Virus record (IMG/VR): IMGVR_UViG_3300030116_001426
Location: 8,043 to 29,717 of that record
Reading direction: 5' to 3' (one strand)
DNA length: 21,675 bases
Source of the DNA: a virus
Of the stretch, positions 1-7,533 are shown in pieces (positions within the stretch are counted from its first letter, which is position 1; each line of letters opens with the position of its first letter). The translations under genes were made by a program, and so were the position numbers. The notes below the pieces were generated by a model that was given only the letters and a program-made list of their open reading frames with translations, had not been told where the DNA came from and made no database searches.

Positions 1-1
1 T

Positions 2-2413
2 ACAGATGGTAACTTAAAGTTTTATAGAGGTCCAGCTAATGGTGGTTTTCAAGAACAACTTACGTTACATAAAGATGGTTTAGCAACTTTTGCAGGAGAT
101 ATAAGTATTCCTGTAGCTAAAAAATTATATTTTGGTGGTGGTAGTCATACTTATATAAGTGAGGATATTGATGATAGATTAAGATTCTTTACAGGTGGTA
201 CTGAATTTATGAGGTTTACAGAAGATACTTCTGACACGATAAACTTTTATACAGATGCAACTTTTGCAGGGCAAGTTTTGTGTGACACAAACACCACAAC
301 CCCTACAAGTGGTGAAGCTGTATTTTATAAATCAAGTGCAGGTGCAGTTTTATCAGGTTTTCAAGCAATATTAGAAACAGGTTCCGCAGGTTCAAGAGCA
401 ACTGCTCTTACAATAAATAATTCACAAAATGCCACTTTTGCAGGAGCTGTAAATGTTTTTCCAAGTTCTTTAGGAGGCTCAACAGCCATGTCTGATGGCA
501 CGTTAATATTTGGAGCAGGTTCTACAAGTTATTATAGCTTTAGATTAGATTCAAATGCTGATTTACATTTAGATAAAGTTTTTGGTGGAACAAATGCTAC
601 CGTATTTAGTATAGATAGAAGCACTACAAATGGAGATATAACTTTTGCAGGTCAATTAAATTCAGGAAGATTATTTGTAGAACAATCAGGTGCTGACATG
701 ATTGACATGACACGTACAAGTGTTGGTACGTATAGACTAGCAATTTCTAGCACAGATAAATTTAGTGTATTTGATGTTGGAGCTAGTGCAGATAGATTAG
801 TAATAGATTCATCAGGTAAGGTTGGTATTGGAACTGATACTCCTGAAAGACCTTTGCACGTTTTAAGTAGCGTGGATAATCCACTGTTAGTTGATTCATC
901 CGATGATACAACTGGAATTATTTTTAGAGATAACAACGCTTCTAATTCTATATTTTACAGAGGTAATGGTGATTACTTTTATACTAATTCTCAAAAGTTT
1001 GGTATTGGAACAGGAACGCCATCAAGTCAGCTTCACTTATATAGAAATGATACTAGCACTAATGAACTATTAATTGAAAACGATGGTACTGGGGATGCGG
1101 CTTTAAGTTTTAGAAGTGATAATAATACTGACGGAAATAATTTTGCTTCAATGTACTTTGATGCAAACGATGAAGGTAATAATAATACAAGATATGCTAA
1201 AATAAGAGCATTTATAGAAGATAATGCGGCTGGCGCTGAAGATGGTAAATTAGTATTTACTACTTTAACAGGAGCAAGCGATGTAAATCAACTTATACTA
1301 GATAGTTCAGGGGCAACTTTTGCAGGAGGCGTGGGTGTTGGTGGAATAACTCCTGGTGCTAGTGGTGGCTATGCAACTTTAGTAGCAAATGGAACATCTG
1401 CTTTGCCAGTTTTAGCATTAAGATCTTCAAGTGGTAAAGTAAGATTTGGGTTTTATGAAGGTGGCGCAGGAAGGTTTTATATAGACACACTAAATGGCTC
1501 TGATGGTCTTGCTTTTATAGATGGTGATGGTAGTAGTGAGAGATTAAGAATTGATTCAAGTGGAAGATTCTTTTTAGGTCATACTTCAACTTTACTTTCT
1601 TCATCAGAAAAGTTTTCTGTAAGTGCAGGTACAAATGGTATAAATGTTTTTTCAAATAGTTCAACTGGAAATGGTACTTTATATCTACAAAACACAAATA
1701 CGTCTACAACTGACTGGCAGACTTATTTGATATTACAAGATGGTACTGGTAATAGAGGTCAAATGGGTATTTTTTATAATACTTCTACTCTAGGAATAGG
1801 TGGACACGGTGGTATAGAATTTAAAACTGGTGCAACAAGTTTAGCTAATGCGACAACTGCTTTAACTATAGACACTTCTCAAAATGCAACTTTTGCGGGT
1901 AATGTAGAGTTAGGTGATAGTACCAATATAAGCATGAGTAGTGGTGGTGCTGGTCAATTACAAGTTGAAGGTTCTGGTTATACGGGTGCAATTGCTTTAA
2001 ATGCAACTGCTATGTATATCTATCACAATAGTAGTATTAGAGATTTAGTATTAGGAACAAATGAAACAGCTAGGTTAACTATAGCTGGTAACAGCGGTAA
2101 CACGTCTATAACTGGTACATTTACAGCGGCAGGTGATGTTGTTGCTTTCTCTGATGAAAGACTAAAGTCTAACATAGAAACACTAGATGGCTCTAAGGTT
2201 TATGATATGAGAGGTGTTAGTTTCACGAAAGATAATAAAGATGGTAGTGGTGTTATAGCACAAGAATTAGAAAAAGTAGCACCAGAACTAGTAAACAATG
2301 ACGGTGAATATAAGTCTGTAGCGTATGGTAACATTACAGGATATTTAATAGAAGCTATTAAAGATTTAAAAGCTGAAGTGGAAGAGTTAAAAAACGAATT
2401 AAAAAATAAATAA
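2..2413 (+). CDS. Tail/head fibre with C-terminal S74 chaperone (5' partial)
   Basis: This is the 3' part of a fibre gene. The frame is open from base 2 with no stop, and the same repeat pattern lies upstream of the ATG at 209, so that ATG is internal and the gene begins outside the window. About 800 residues are visible. The body consists of beta-rich modules separated by TFAG motifs, with LxIDSSG and two GIGTxTP motifs, typical of trimeric phage fibres. The C-terminus carries the peptidase S74 intramolecular chaperone signature SDERLKSNI. The presumed catalytic Ser codon is at 2150 and the Lys follows five codons later. Downstream are GVIAQELEKVAPELV and a final Lys/Glu-rich helix. In known S74 proteins this domain helps trimerise the fibre and then cuts itself off just before the Ser. 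The stop overlaps the next start by one base (TAATG). Receptor binding is inferred from the family. Confidence 0.88.
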   Translation, partial: TDGNLKFYRGPANGGFQEQLTLHKDGLATFAGDISIPVAKKLYFGGGSHTYISEDIDDRLRFFTGGTEFMRFTEDTSDTINFYTDATFAGQVLCDTNTTTPTSGEAVFYKSSAGAVLSGFQAILETGSAGSRATALTINNSQNATFAGAVNVFPSSLGGSTAMSDGTLIFGAGSTSYYSFRLDSNADLHLDKVFGGTNATVFSIDRSTTNGDITFAGQLNSGRLFVEQSGADMIDMTRTSVGTYRLAISSTDKFSVFDVGASADRLVIDSSGKVGIGTDTPERPLHVLSSVDNPLLVDSSDDTTGIIFRDNNASNSIFYRGNGDYFYTNSQKFGIGTGTPSSQLHLYRNDTSTNELLIENDGTGDAALSFRSDNNTDGNNFASMYFDANDEGNNNTRYAKIRAFIEDNAAGAEDGKLVFTTLTGASDVNQLILDSSGATFAGGVGVGGITPGASGGYATLVANGTSALPVLALRSSSGKVRFGFYEGGAGRFYIDTLNGSDGLAFIDGDGSSERLRIDSSGRFFLGHTSTLLSSSEKFSVSAGTNGINVFSNSSTGNGTLYLQNTNTSTTDWQTYLILQDGTGNRGQMGIFYNTSTLGIGGHGGIEFKTGATSLANATTALTIDTSQNATFAGNVELGDSTNISMSSGGAGQLQVEGSGYTGAIALNATAMYIYHNSSIRDLVLGTNETARLTIAGNSGNTSITGTFTAAGDVVAFSDERLKSNIETLDGSKVYDMRGVSFTKDNKDGSGVIAQELEKVAPELVNNDGEYKSVAYGNITGYLIEAIKDLKAEVEELKNELKNK
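83..1899 (+). repeat. Six dispersed TFAG-coding repeats in the fibre gene
   Basis: A 14-base unit close to gcaacttttgcagg occurs at 83-96, 257-270, 431-444 (one change), 638-651 (diverged at the first bases), 1313-1326 and 1886-1899 (one change). All copies are in frame and encode (A)TFAG. A decayed form lies near 2115-2132. The unit marks boundaries between fibre modules. The near-identical DNA could allow module gain, loss or exchange by recombination, which is an inference. Confidence 0.75.
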
Positions 2414-2910
2414 TGACTATACCAAGCAGTGGATCATTAAGTTTAAATGGAATATACAATGAGTTAGATGATAACACATACCCTGGTAGTGCTACTAATT
2501 CTAATGTGTCTTTAACAAATTTATCTACTGGTGGTAATCCTCCTGGTGAAGCAATAAACCAATCTAGTTCTAGTAAACCAGATGGTAACACGCCGCACGC
2601 TATGAGTGAATTTCATGGGTACAGCCATGGAACAGCGCTGCCAGGCTTTACTTTATTTTACTTTGCTGGTAAAGCTACAGACGTAAGCTCTGTTTGTAGT
2701 TCATCGAATACAATTACTGTGTATTCTAGCACAGCAACTAGTGCATCAGATATTTTTTTAAATGAAAGAGTTATTTATCAAGACTCAGCAGGAACAACAT
2801 TAGCGCCCTCATACTGGTATGCAGCTGGAACAAGCACCGGTGACAGGGCTGGAAAATGGTCAAACCTTGGTAGCGGCTCTTGGACAGTAACATCAACTTG
2901 TGGACAATGA
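2413..2910 (+). CDS. Small fibre/appendage protein with Cys-bounded C-terminal module
   Basis: A 165-residue protein, not named by any family I can recall with certainty. The N-terminus (IPSSGSLSLNGIYNEL, residues 3-18) and the later MSEFHGYSHG (64-73) follow a pattern common in small phage virion appendage proteins, where a proline/serine start leads into short beta strands. Residues 95-163 form a compact module bounded by Cys95 and Cys163, rich in Ser, Thr, Tyr and Trp. It resembles a surface-exposed beta domain seen in fibre proteins of Bacteroidota phages. The gene sits directly after the S74 fibre (one-base overlap) and is followed by a methyltransferase through an ATGA overlap, so all three are likely translated together. 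A role as fibre tip or tail appendage is inferred from position and composition. No signal peptide or membrane segment is visible. Confidence 0.65.
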   Translation: MTIPSSGSLSLNGIYNELDDNTYPGSATNSNVSLTNLSTGGNPPGEAINQSSSSKPDGNTPHAMSEFHGYSHGTALPGFTLFYFAGKATDVSSVCSSSNTITVYSSTATSASDIFLNERVIYQDSAGTTLAPSYWYAAGTSTGDRAGKWSNLGSGSWTVTSTCGQ

Positions 2911-3518
2911 ATTATATATTTAACGAAAATAGTATTTACGATTTGGATTGCGATATGTGCGGAGAAAAAGGTACTTTAGTTATGCACGCAGATCATGCAG
3001 ATTATGAAAACGCGGTAGCAGATTTTATTACATTTGAAGGTGCTACTATATTAGAAATAGGTTACGGCATGGGGTTATCAGCAAATCAAATACAAGCAAA
3101 TAATCCGACTAAACATGTTATTATAGAAAAACATGAGCAGGTATATAATAACGCAGTTGCTTGGGCACAAGATAAAGATAACGTAGAGATTATATTAGGA
3201 GACTATAAAGATGTTATAAGCACATTAACAGATAAGTTTGATGGTGTATACCACTCAGCTGATAAAGAAACTAAAGGAGCTTTATTTAATTTTAAAAACG
3301 ATATAAAAAGTTTATGTAACGAAAATTGTAAACTTGTTATGCTTAATTGGGATATGAATCAAGATATATTAAATAAAGCAAATTATAAAGAAATACAAAC
3401 AACACAAGCATATAAAGATGCGTTTGGTGAATTACAAACATTTATAATATACACTACATTAATGAACAACAAATGGGAAAAAGTAAATGAAGATCCCGTT
3501 TATGTAAATTTAAAATAG
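2907..3518 (+). CDS. GAMT/RMT2-like class I SAM-dependent methyltransferase
   Basis: A 203-residue protein. I chose the ATG at 2907 (ATGA overlap with the preceding stop); a longer reading from a TTG at 2880 would overlap the upstream gene by 31 bases and adds nothing recognisable. Motif I is ILEIGYGMG (residues 48-56), followed by an acidic strand end HVIIE74, GDYKDV (98-103) and FDGVYHS (111-117), the order of a Rossmann-fold methyltransferase. The combination VM-8 residues-motif I GxGMG-KHxIIE closely matches guanidinoacetate and protein arginine delta-methyltransferases. The acidic residues that grip the guanidino group in mammalian GAMT appear replaced (VMHADHADY in place of VMERWETPY, and no YDTYP motif), so the substrate probably differs. 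The position behind two fibre genes suggests it modifies a virion or host component; this is inference. Confidence 0.75.
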   Translation: MNYIFNENSIYDLDCDMCGEKGTLVMHADHADYENAVADFITFEGATILEIGYGMGLSANQIQANNPTKHVIIEKHEQVYNNAVAWAQDKDNVEIILGDYKDVISTLTDKFDGVYHSADKETKGALFNFKNDIKSLCNENCKLVMLNWDMNQDILNKANYKEIQTTQAYKDAFGELQTFIIYTTLMNNKWEKVNEDPVYVNLK

Positions 3519-3577
3519 TTATAAATACTGTAATAATAAAAATATAAAATTATGTTTAACAATTAAAATAGAGAATA
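3519..3577 (+). promoter_or_regulatory. AT-rich leader with candidate promoter elements
   Basis: This 59-base gap lacks a Shine-Dalgarno sequence. It contains TATAAATA at 3520-3527, identical to the T4-type late promoter core, and GTTTAACAATT at 3554-3564, which recurs exactly upstream of the capsid gene. In DNA this AT-rich the first match can be chance. The second is more telling because both copies sit 13-16 bases before a start codon. Confidence 0.3.
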
Positions 3578-3949
3578 ATGGCTTTAGAAGGTAAATATAC
3601 ATACAAAGGTATCGATATTACAAAAGCATATGTTATGGTTACTAATGTAAATACTAGTAATTACATAGGTTCAGAAACTACTGAAAAAACTCCTAAGAAG
3701 TACAATGAAGACGGCTCTGTAAAAAGTGAAGCCGTTATGGAAACAAAGTGGGTAAAAAATCTTAGTGGTAACTGGAGCGCCGCTGTATATAAAGATAAAG
3801 ATGCTAGAACAAATACGCCAAACGTAGTTATTGATAACATCAGTGGTAGTTTTGACGTTGACGTTAAAGCAAGTGGTAAAAATCCAGTAGTACAAGCGTA
3901 CGCTGCGATTAAAGCATTAGACGCGTATAAAACTTATACAGACGCCTAG
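3578..3949 (+). CDS. Small conserved phage protein, probably tail-associated
   Basis: A 123-residue soluble protein of unknown function. It opens with a short strand pattern (GKYTYKGIDITKAYVMV), has a Lys/Glu-rich middle, then ISGSFDVDVKASGKN and a C-terminal helix QAYAAIKALDAYKTYTDA. That last element, a helix ending in a short acidic tail, is reminiscent of a widespread group of about 110-residue phage proteins encoded beside tail fibre and baseplate genes. The assignment is by pattern memory only. It has its own 59-base leader and is followed by a hairpin, so it may be expressed as a single-gene unit. A minor virion or tail assembly role fits the position; nothing indicates enzymatic activity. 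Confidence 0.6.
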   Translation: MALEGKYTYKGIDITKAYVMVTNVNTSNYIGSETTEKTPKKYNEDGSVKSEAVMETKWVKNLSGNWSAAVYKDKDARTNTPNVVIDNISGSFDVDVKASGKNPVVQAYAAIKALDAYKTYTDA

Positions 3950-3955
3950 TGACAT

Positions 3956-3983
3956 TAGCGTGTTAATAAACACGTTATTTATG
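3956..3983 (+). terminator. Hairpin with short T-rich tail, possible terminator
   Basis: Bases 3956-3964 (TAGCGTGTT) pair with 3969-3977 (AACACGTTA) around an AATA loop: nine pairs including one G-T, six of them a perfect core. TTTATG follows at 3978. The stem is moderately stable but the T-tract is weak, so termination may be partial. It lies eight bases or fewer after the stop of the 123-residue gene. Confidence 0.45.
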
Positions 3984-3993
3984 TAATAATAAT

Positions 3994-4024
3994 AAAGTAA
4001 ATTTTAACTTAAATTAAATTAATT
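3994..4024 (+). promoter_or_regulatory. AT-rich leader sharing sequence with the capsid leader
   Basis: Runs directly into the ATG at 4025 without a Shine-Dalgarno sequence. TTAAATTAATTA at 4014-4025 is repeated exactly at 11209-11220 before the capsid gene, and TTTTAAC lies just upstream in both. It could be a promoter or an A/U-rich translation leader. Confidence 0.25.
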
Positions 4025-4297
4025 ATGAATAAAAAAGTAGAAAAAATATCTGAAGATCATTTAAAAGAACTTCAAGGTCACGTTAATAAAATCAACCAAG
4101 CACAACTACAACTTGGTGGTTTAGAATCTCAGAAGCATAGCTTACTACATGCTGTAGTTAACATGCAAACTGAGTTAACTGAGTTTCAAAATAAACTAGA
4201 AGAAGAGTATGGTAAAGTAAGTATTAACATACAAGACGGTAGCATAGCTCCACTTCCTGAAGAAAACGTGCAAAATGAATCTGATACGCAAGATTAG
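4025..4297 (+). CDS. Small coiled-coil phage protein
   Basis: A 90-residue acidic protein without a known function. Residues 1-65 are a near-continuous amphipathic helix with heptad-like spacing of Leu, Ile and Val, including ESQKHSLLHAV and EFQNKLEEEYGKV, so a coiled-coil dimer or trimer is likely. The tail is short, acidic and probably disordered. Proteins with this build (helix, ExQKHxLLH, EEEYG) recur in late regions of marine phages as hypothetical proteins. The last 23 bases overlap the next gene in another frame, which points to coupled translation. A role as assembly or linker protein is possible, but the sequence does not show it. Confidence 0.65.
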   Translation: MNKKVEKISEDHLKELQGHVNKINQAQLQLGGLESQKHSLLHAVVNMQTELTEFQNKLEEEYGKVSINIQDGSIAPLPEENVQNESDTQD

Positions 4298-4493
4298 TAT
4301 TGGTAAAGATTATAAAAATGACGCGATGCATTACTCTGTAGGCCAAGAAGTCTACGGAGGGCACGTCATTTGTGATATACTAGAATCACCTACTAAATAT
4401 AGTGTTTATATTAAAAAAAATAAAGAGGTATTACCTTGGAAAGATTTTAATAAAAACATGGCTGTATCAGTAGAGTATAATCTAAACTACTAA
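4275..4493 (+). CDS. Small conserved phage protein
   Basis: A 72-residue beta-rich protein of unknown function. I prefer the ATG at 4275 over an internal Met at residue 17. The early stretch (RKISIGKDY) leads smoothly into AMHYSVGQEVYGGHVI, and small marine phage proteins I recall have the same beginning. Near the C-terminus are VLPWKDFNKNM and AVSVEYNLNY. The start lies inside the preceding coiled-coil gene and the stop shares one base with the start of the GroES-like gene (TAATG), so it belongs to the same transcript. Its constant place before packaging genes suggests a late role, but no motif gives a function. Confidence 0.6.
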   Translation: MNLIRKISIGKDYKNDAMHYSVGQEVYGGHVICDILESPTKYSVYIKKNKEVLPWKDFNKNMAVSVEYNLNY

Positions 4494-5098
4494 TGAAAAG
4501 TATTTTTGATTTTGTAATAACACCACAAAATAAAAGATATAACAATACTAAAAAAATAGGTGACGTTGATTTAATTGTAAATACTGAAATACAAAACCAT
4601 AAGTTTATAAGTCAACAAGCTAAAGTTTTATACACACCAACAGCTTTTAAAACTAATATAAAACCTGGTGATGATGTAATTGTACATCATAATATTTTTA
4701 GAAGATGGAGAGACGTGCGTGGCGAAGAAAAAAATAGTAAAAGCTTTATTGATGAGCAAACATATTTATGCCAACCGGATCAGCTATATCTTTATAAGCA
4801 AAACAATAAATGGCAAACCCAGCCAGGTTATTGCTTTGTTAAACCAATAAAAAATACAGACAAATATAGTTTAGATAAAGAGCAACCATTAATAGGTATT
4901 GTAAAATACGCTGGTGATGATTTAAATGCTATGGGCTTAAAAGAAAATGACTTAGTAGGCTTTTCACCACACAGTGAGTTTGAATTTATTGTTGATAATG
5001 AAAGGCTTTACAGGGTATTATTAAATTCAATTACAATTAAATATGAATATCAAGGACAAGAAGAAGAATATAATCCAAGCTGGCTACAAAGCAGTTGA
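4493..5098 (+). CDS. Tandem GroES-like protein, candidate phage co-chaperonin
   Basis: A 201-residue protein that reads as two GroES-like beta barrels. In the second half, YCFVKPI (113-119) is followed by IGIVKYAG (134-141), LKENDLVGF (149-157) and a terminal strand pair YRVLLNSITIKYE (173-185). This matches the GroES order of an RVxVK strand, a GxVxxVG strand, xGDxVxF and a closing strand. The first half repeats the scheme: QAKVLYTP (42-49), IKPGDDVIVHHN (56-67) and TYLCQPDQLYLYK (90-102). T4 encodes its own GroES-like protein, gp31, needed to fold its capsid protein. By analogy this protein may adapt the host chaperonin for capsid or other virion proteins. I see no clear mobile loop with the usual hydrophobic triad, so a structural barrel protein is the alternative. 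The next gene starts within its last 56 bases. Confidence 0.55.
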   Translation: MKSIFDFVITPQNKRYNNTKKIGDVDLIVNTEIQNHKFISQQAKVLYTPTAFKTNIKPGDDVIVHHNIFRRWRDVRGEEKNSKSFIDEQTYLCQPDQLYLYKQNNKWQTQPGYCFVKPIKNTDKYSLDKEQPLIGIVKYAGDDLNAMGLKENDLVGFSPHSEFEFIVDNERLYRVLLNSITIKYEYQGQEEEYNPSWLQSS

Positions 5099-5318
5099 TG
5101 AATTAATTAAAGTTGCTAAAGAAGAAATTGTAGATACAGATGAAGATGTATCAGCTGATAGATTAAAAAACGCGGCAGCTACTAAAAAGCTAGCTATATT
5201 TGATGCTTTTGAAATATTAAATCGTATTGAAGAAGAAAAATCAATGCTTGATGGTAAACAAAAAGAAGAAACAAAACCTAAAGCATTTGGTGGTTTTGCT
5301 GAAAACAGATCAATATAA
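5043..5318 (+). CDS. Probable terminase small subunit-like protein
   Basis: A 91-residue, strongly helical, charged protein directly before the large terminase, with which it shares one base (TAATG). The core AGYKAVDELIKVAKEEI (13-29), then VSADRLKNAAATKKLAIFDAFEI (around 36-58), predicts two or three helices; the C-terminus (GGFAENRSI) is short and probably extended. Small terminase subunits bind the packaging site and regulate the large subunit, and their genes usually sit just here. I see no clear helix-turn-helix, so the assignment rests on position, size and helix content. The start at 5043 overlaps the GroES-like gene by 56 bases; no later Met would leave the conserved helix intact. Confidence 0.5.
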   Translation: MNIKDKKKNIIQAGYKAVDELIKVAKEEIVDTDEDVSADRLKNAAATKKLAIFDAFEILNRIEEEKSMLDGKQKEETKPKAFGGFAENRSI

Positions 5319-7531
5319 TGTACAAACAAACGTTATATAGAATAATAAAACCTATAAAACAAACTACTTTATCAAGATTAAATAAAGGTAAGAAGTGGAA
5401 ATATGGTTATAACAAAGAACATGATGTTGTTGTTATAAGTAAAACAGGGCAAATAGGTGATATATATGAAATACAAAATTTAAAAATAGCATTACCAAAG
5501 CAACCAAAGAAAATACAAAAATTTAGTAAAAACAAATGGGAAGTAACTGATTATCCTAAAGAACTAAATAAAATAAAAACGATATTTGACTGGCGTAACT
5601 ATCCAGAAGATTTTAAAAACAAGTGGTACAATTATATTGAAGGTGAATTTAATAAACGCGATAATGGGTTTTGGTTTTATAATAAAAACAAACCTACTTA
5701 TATTACTGGTACTAATTACATGTACTTGCAATGGACAAAGATTGATGTTGGACACCCTGATTTTAGAGAATCAAACAGGTTATTCTTTATATTTTGGGAA
5801 GCATGCAAAGCAGATGAAAGATCGTACGGTATGTGCTATGTTAAAAACAGACGATCAGGCTTTTCATTTATGGCATCTGGCGAAACAGTTAACATGGCAA
5901 CCATATCAAGCGATGCAAGATTTGGTGTATTATCAAAGTCCGGTGCAGACGCTAAAAAAATGTTTACCGATAAAGTCGTACCAATATCTGTCAACTACCC
6001 GTTTTTCTTTAAACCAATACAAGACGGTATGGACAGACCAAAAACAGAACTTGCTTACAGAGTTCCAGCTTCAAAACTCACGAGGCGTAAAATGGTTTCA
6101 AATGAACCAACAGAAGAACTCGTTGGTCTCGATACCACTATTGACTGGAAAAACACTGGTGATAACGCTTATGACGGTGAAAAACTAAAACTACTTGTAC
6201 ACGATGAAAGTGGTAAGTGGGAAAGACCTGAAAATATTTTAAATAACTGGCGGGTTACTAAAACGTGTTTACGTTTAGGTAGTAGAATTATTGGTAAGTG
6301 TATGATGGGCTCAACGTGTAACGCTTTAGATAAAGGTGGTGATAATTTTAAAAAGCTATATAATAACTCTGACATAACAAAAAGAAATAAAAATGGCCAA
6401 ACAAACTCTGGCTTGTATTCTTTTTTTATACCTATGGAGTGGAACTACGAAGGTTTTATAGATGAGTACGGTATGCCAGTATTTGAAACGCCACAAGAAG
6501 AAGTTTATGGACCATACGGTGATCTAATAGATTTAGGCGTTATAGAGCATTGGCAAAATGAAGCTGATGGTTTAAAGAACGATCAAGATGGTTTAAATGA
6601 ATTTTACAGACAGTTTCCAAGAACAGAAGAACACGCGTTTAGAGATGAAACTAAAAACAGTATATTTAATTTAGTTAAAATATACGAACAAATAGATTAT
6701 AACGACGGTGTTGAAACTACTTCTGCTGTAACTAAAGGTAATTTTCAGTGGGTTAATGGCGTGAAAGATACAAGTGTAATATTTTATCCTGATCAAAATG
6801 GTAGGTTTAATGTTAGCTGGATACCGCCAAGCCACATGCAAAATAAGATATTATTAAAGAACAACATTAAATATCCTGGTAACGAGCATATAGGTGCATT
6901 TGGTTGTGATAGTTATGATATATCAGGAACAGTTGATGGCAAAGGATCAAAAGGTGCTTTGCATGGTTTAACTAAATTTAGTATGGAAGAAGCTCCTACT
7001 AATCATTTCTTTTTAGAATATATAGCTAGACCAAGTACAGCTGAAATGTTTTTTGAAGATGTTTTAATGGCATTACATTTTTATGGTATGCCAATATTAG
7101 CAGAGAATAATAAACCACGTTTATTATATTATCTAAGAAGAAGAGGGTATAGGCAATATTCTATGAACAGGCCTGATAAATCTTTTAACAAACTCTCAAC
7201 TGCTGAAAAAGAAATAGGTGGTATACCTAACTCAAGTGAAGATATAAAGCAAGCACACGCTGCTGCTATTGAAATGTACATACAAGATCACGTTGGTAAA
7301 AATGAAGCTGGCGAATATGGTTCAATGTACTTTAATAAAACTTTAAATGAGTGGTCTAGGTTTGATATTAATAAAAGAACAAAGTTTGATGCTACTATTA
7401 GTTCAGGTCTAGCAGTTATGGCATGCAATAGGCATTTATATTCGCCTAATGTAGAGAAGCAAAAAGCAAAAGTTAATTTAAGTTTTGCAAGATATACAAA
7501 CACAGGAACAAGATCAAGAATAATTAAATAA
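5318..7531 (+). CDS. terL: Terminase large subunit (packaging ATPase-nuclease)
   Basis: A 737-residue packaging motor protein, longer than the 450-650 residues common in other phages but usual for crAss-like relatives. After an N-terminal region of about 170 residues comes a variant Walker A region VKNRRSGFSF (175-184), in which an Arg pair and Gly-Phe-Ser replace the classic GKS/T. Walker B is KLLVHDE (291-297) with catalytic Glu297, and a coupling segment MMGST lies at 329-333. The C-terminal RNase H-like nuclease has Asp531 (GCDSYD), Glu596 (ILAEN) and Asp691 (FDATISSGLA), the three expected metal ligands. The protein docks on the portal, hydrolyses ATP to translocate DNA and cuts the concatemer. 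It starts on the stop of the small-subunit candidate and ends two bases before the portal gene. Confidence 0.92.
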   Translation: MYKQTLYRIIKPIKQTTLSRLNKGKKWKYGYNKEHDVVVISKTGQIGDIYEIQNLKIALPKQPKKIQKFSKNKWEVTDYPKELNKIKTIFDWRNYPEDFKNKWYNYIEGEFNKRDNGFWFYNKNKPTYITGTNYMYLQWTKIDVGHPDFRESNRLFFIFWEACKADERSYGMCYVKNRRSGFSFMASGETVNMATISSDARFGVLSKSGADAKKMFTDKVVPISVNYPFFFKPIQDGMDRPKTELAYRVPASKLTRRKMVSNEPTEELVGLDTTIDWKNTGDNAYDGEKLKLLVHDESGKWERPENILNNWRVTKTCLRLGSRIIGKCMMGSTCNALDKGGDNFKKLYNNSDITKRNKNGQTNSGLYSFFIPMEWNYEGFIDEYGMPVFETPQEEVYGPYGDLIDLGVIEHWQNEADGLKNDQDGLNEFYRQFPRTEEHAFRDETKNSIFNLVKIYEQIDYNDGVETTSAVTKGNFQWVNGVKDTSVIFYPDQNGRFNVSWIPPSHMQNKILLKNNIKYPGNEHIGAFGCDSYDISGTVDGKGSKGALHGLTKFSMEEAPTNHFFLEYIARPSTAEMFFEDVLMALHFYGMPILAENNKPRLLYYLRRRGYRQYSMNRPDKSFNKLSTAEKEIGGIPNSSEDIKQAHAAAIEMYIQDHVGKNEAGEYGSMYFNKTLNEWSRFDINKRTKFDATISSGLAVMACNRHLYSPNVEKQKAKVNLSFARYTNTGTRSRIIK

Positions 7532-7533
7532 GT

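Noticed and set aside
2880-2906. Longer methyltransferase reading from a TTG start
   Set aside because: It would overlap the upstream gene by 31 bases, adds no conserved residues, and the ATG at 2907 makes a standard ATGA coupling.
3520-3527. TATAAATA identical to the T4-type late promoter core
   Set aside because: The DNA is very AT-rich and the same word arises inside genes (for example near 18542). The head genes are not T4-like and no T4-type sigma factor is visible, so a T4 late promoter is not supported.
4275-4297. Programmed frameshift joining the two small overlapping genes
   Set aside because: No slippery heptamer or following structure is evident; ordinary overlapping starts explain the arrangement.
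5586-6188. Plus-strand open frame of 200 codons inside the terminase gene
   Set aside because: It lies in another frame of a gene with clear terminase motifs and has no family pattern of its own.
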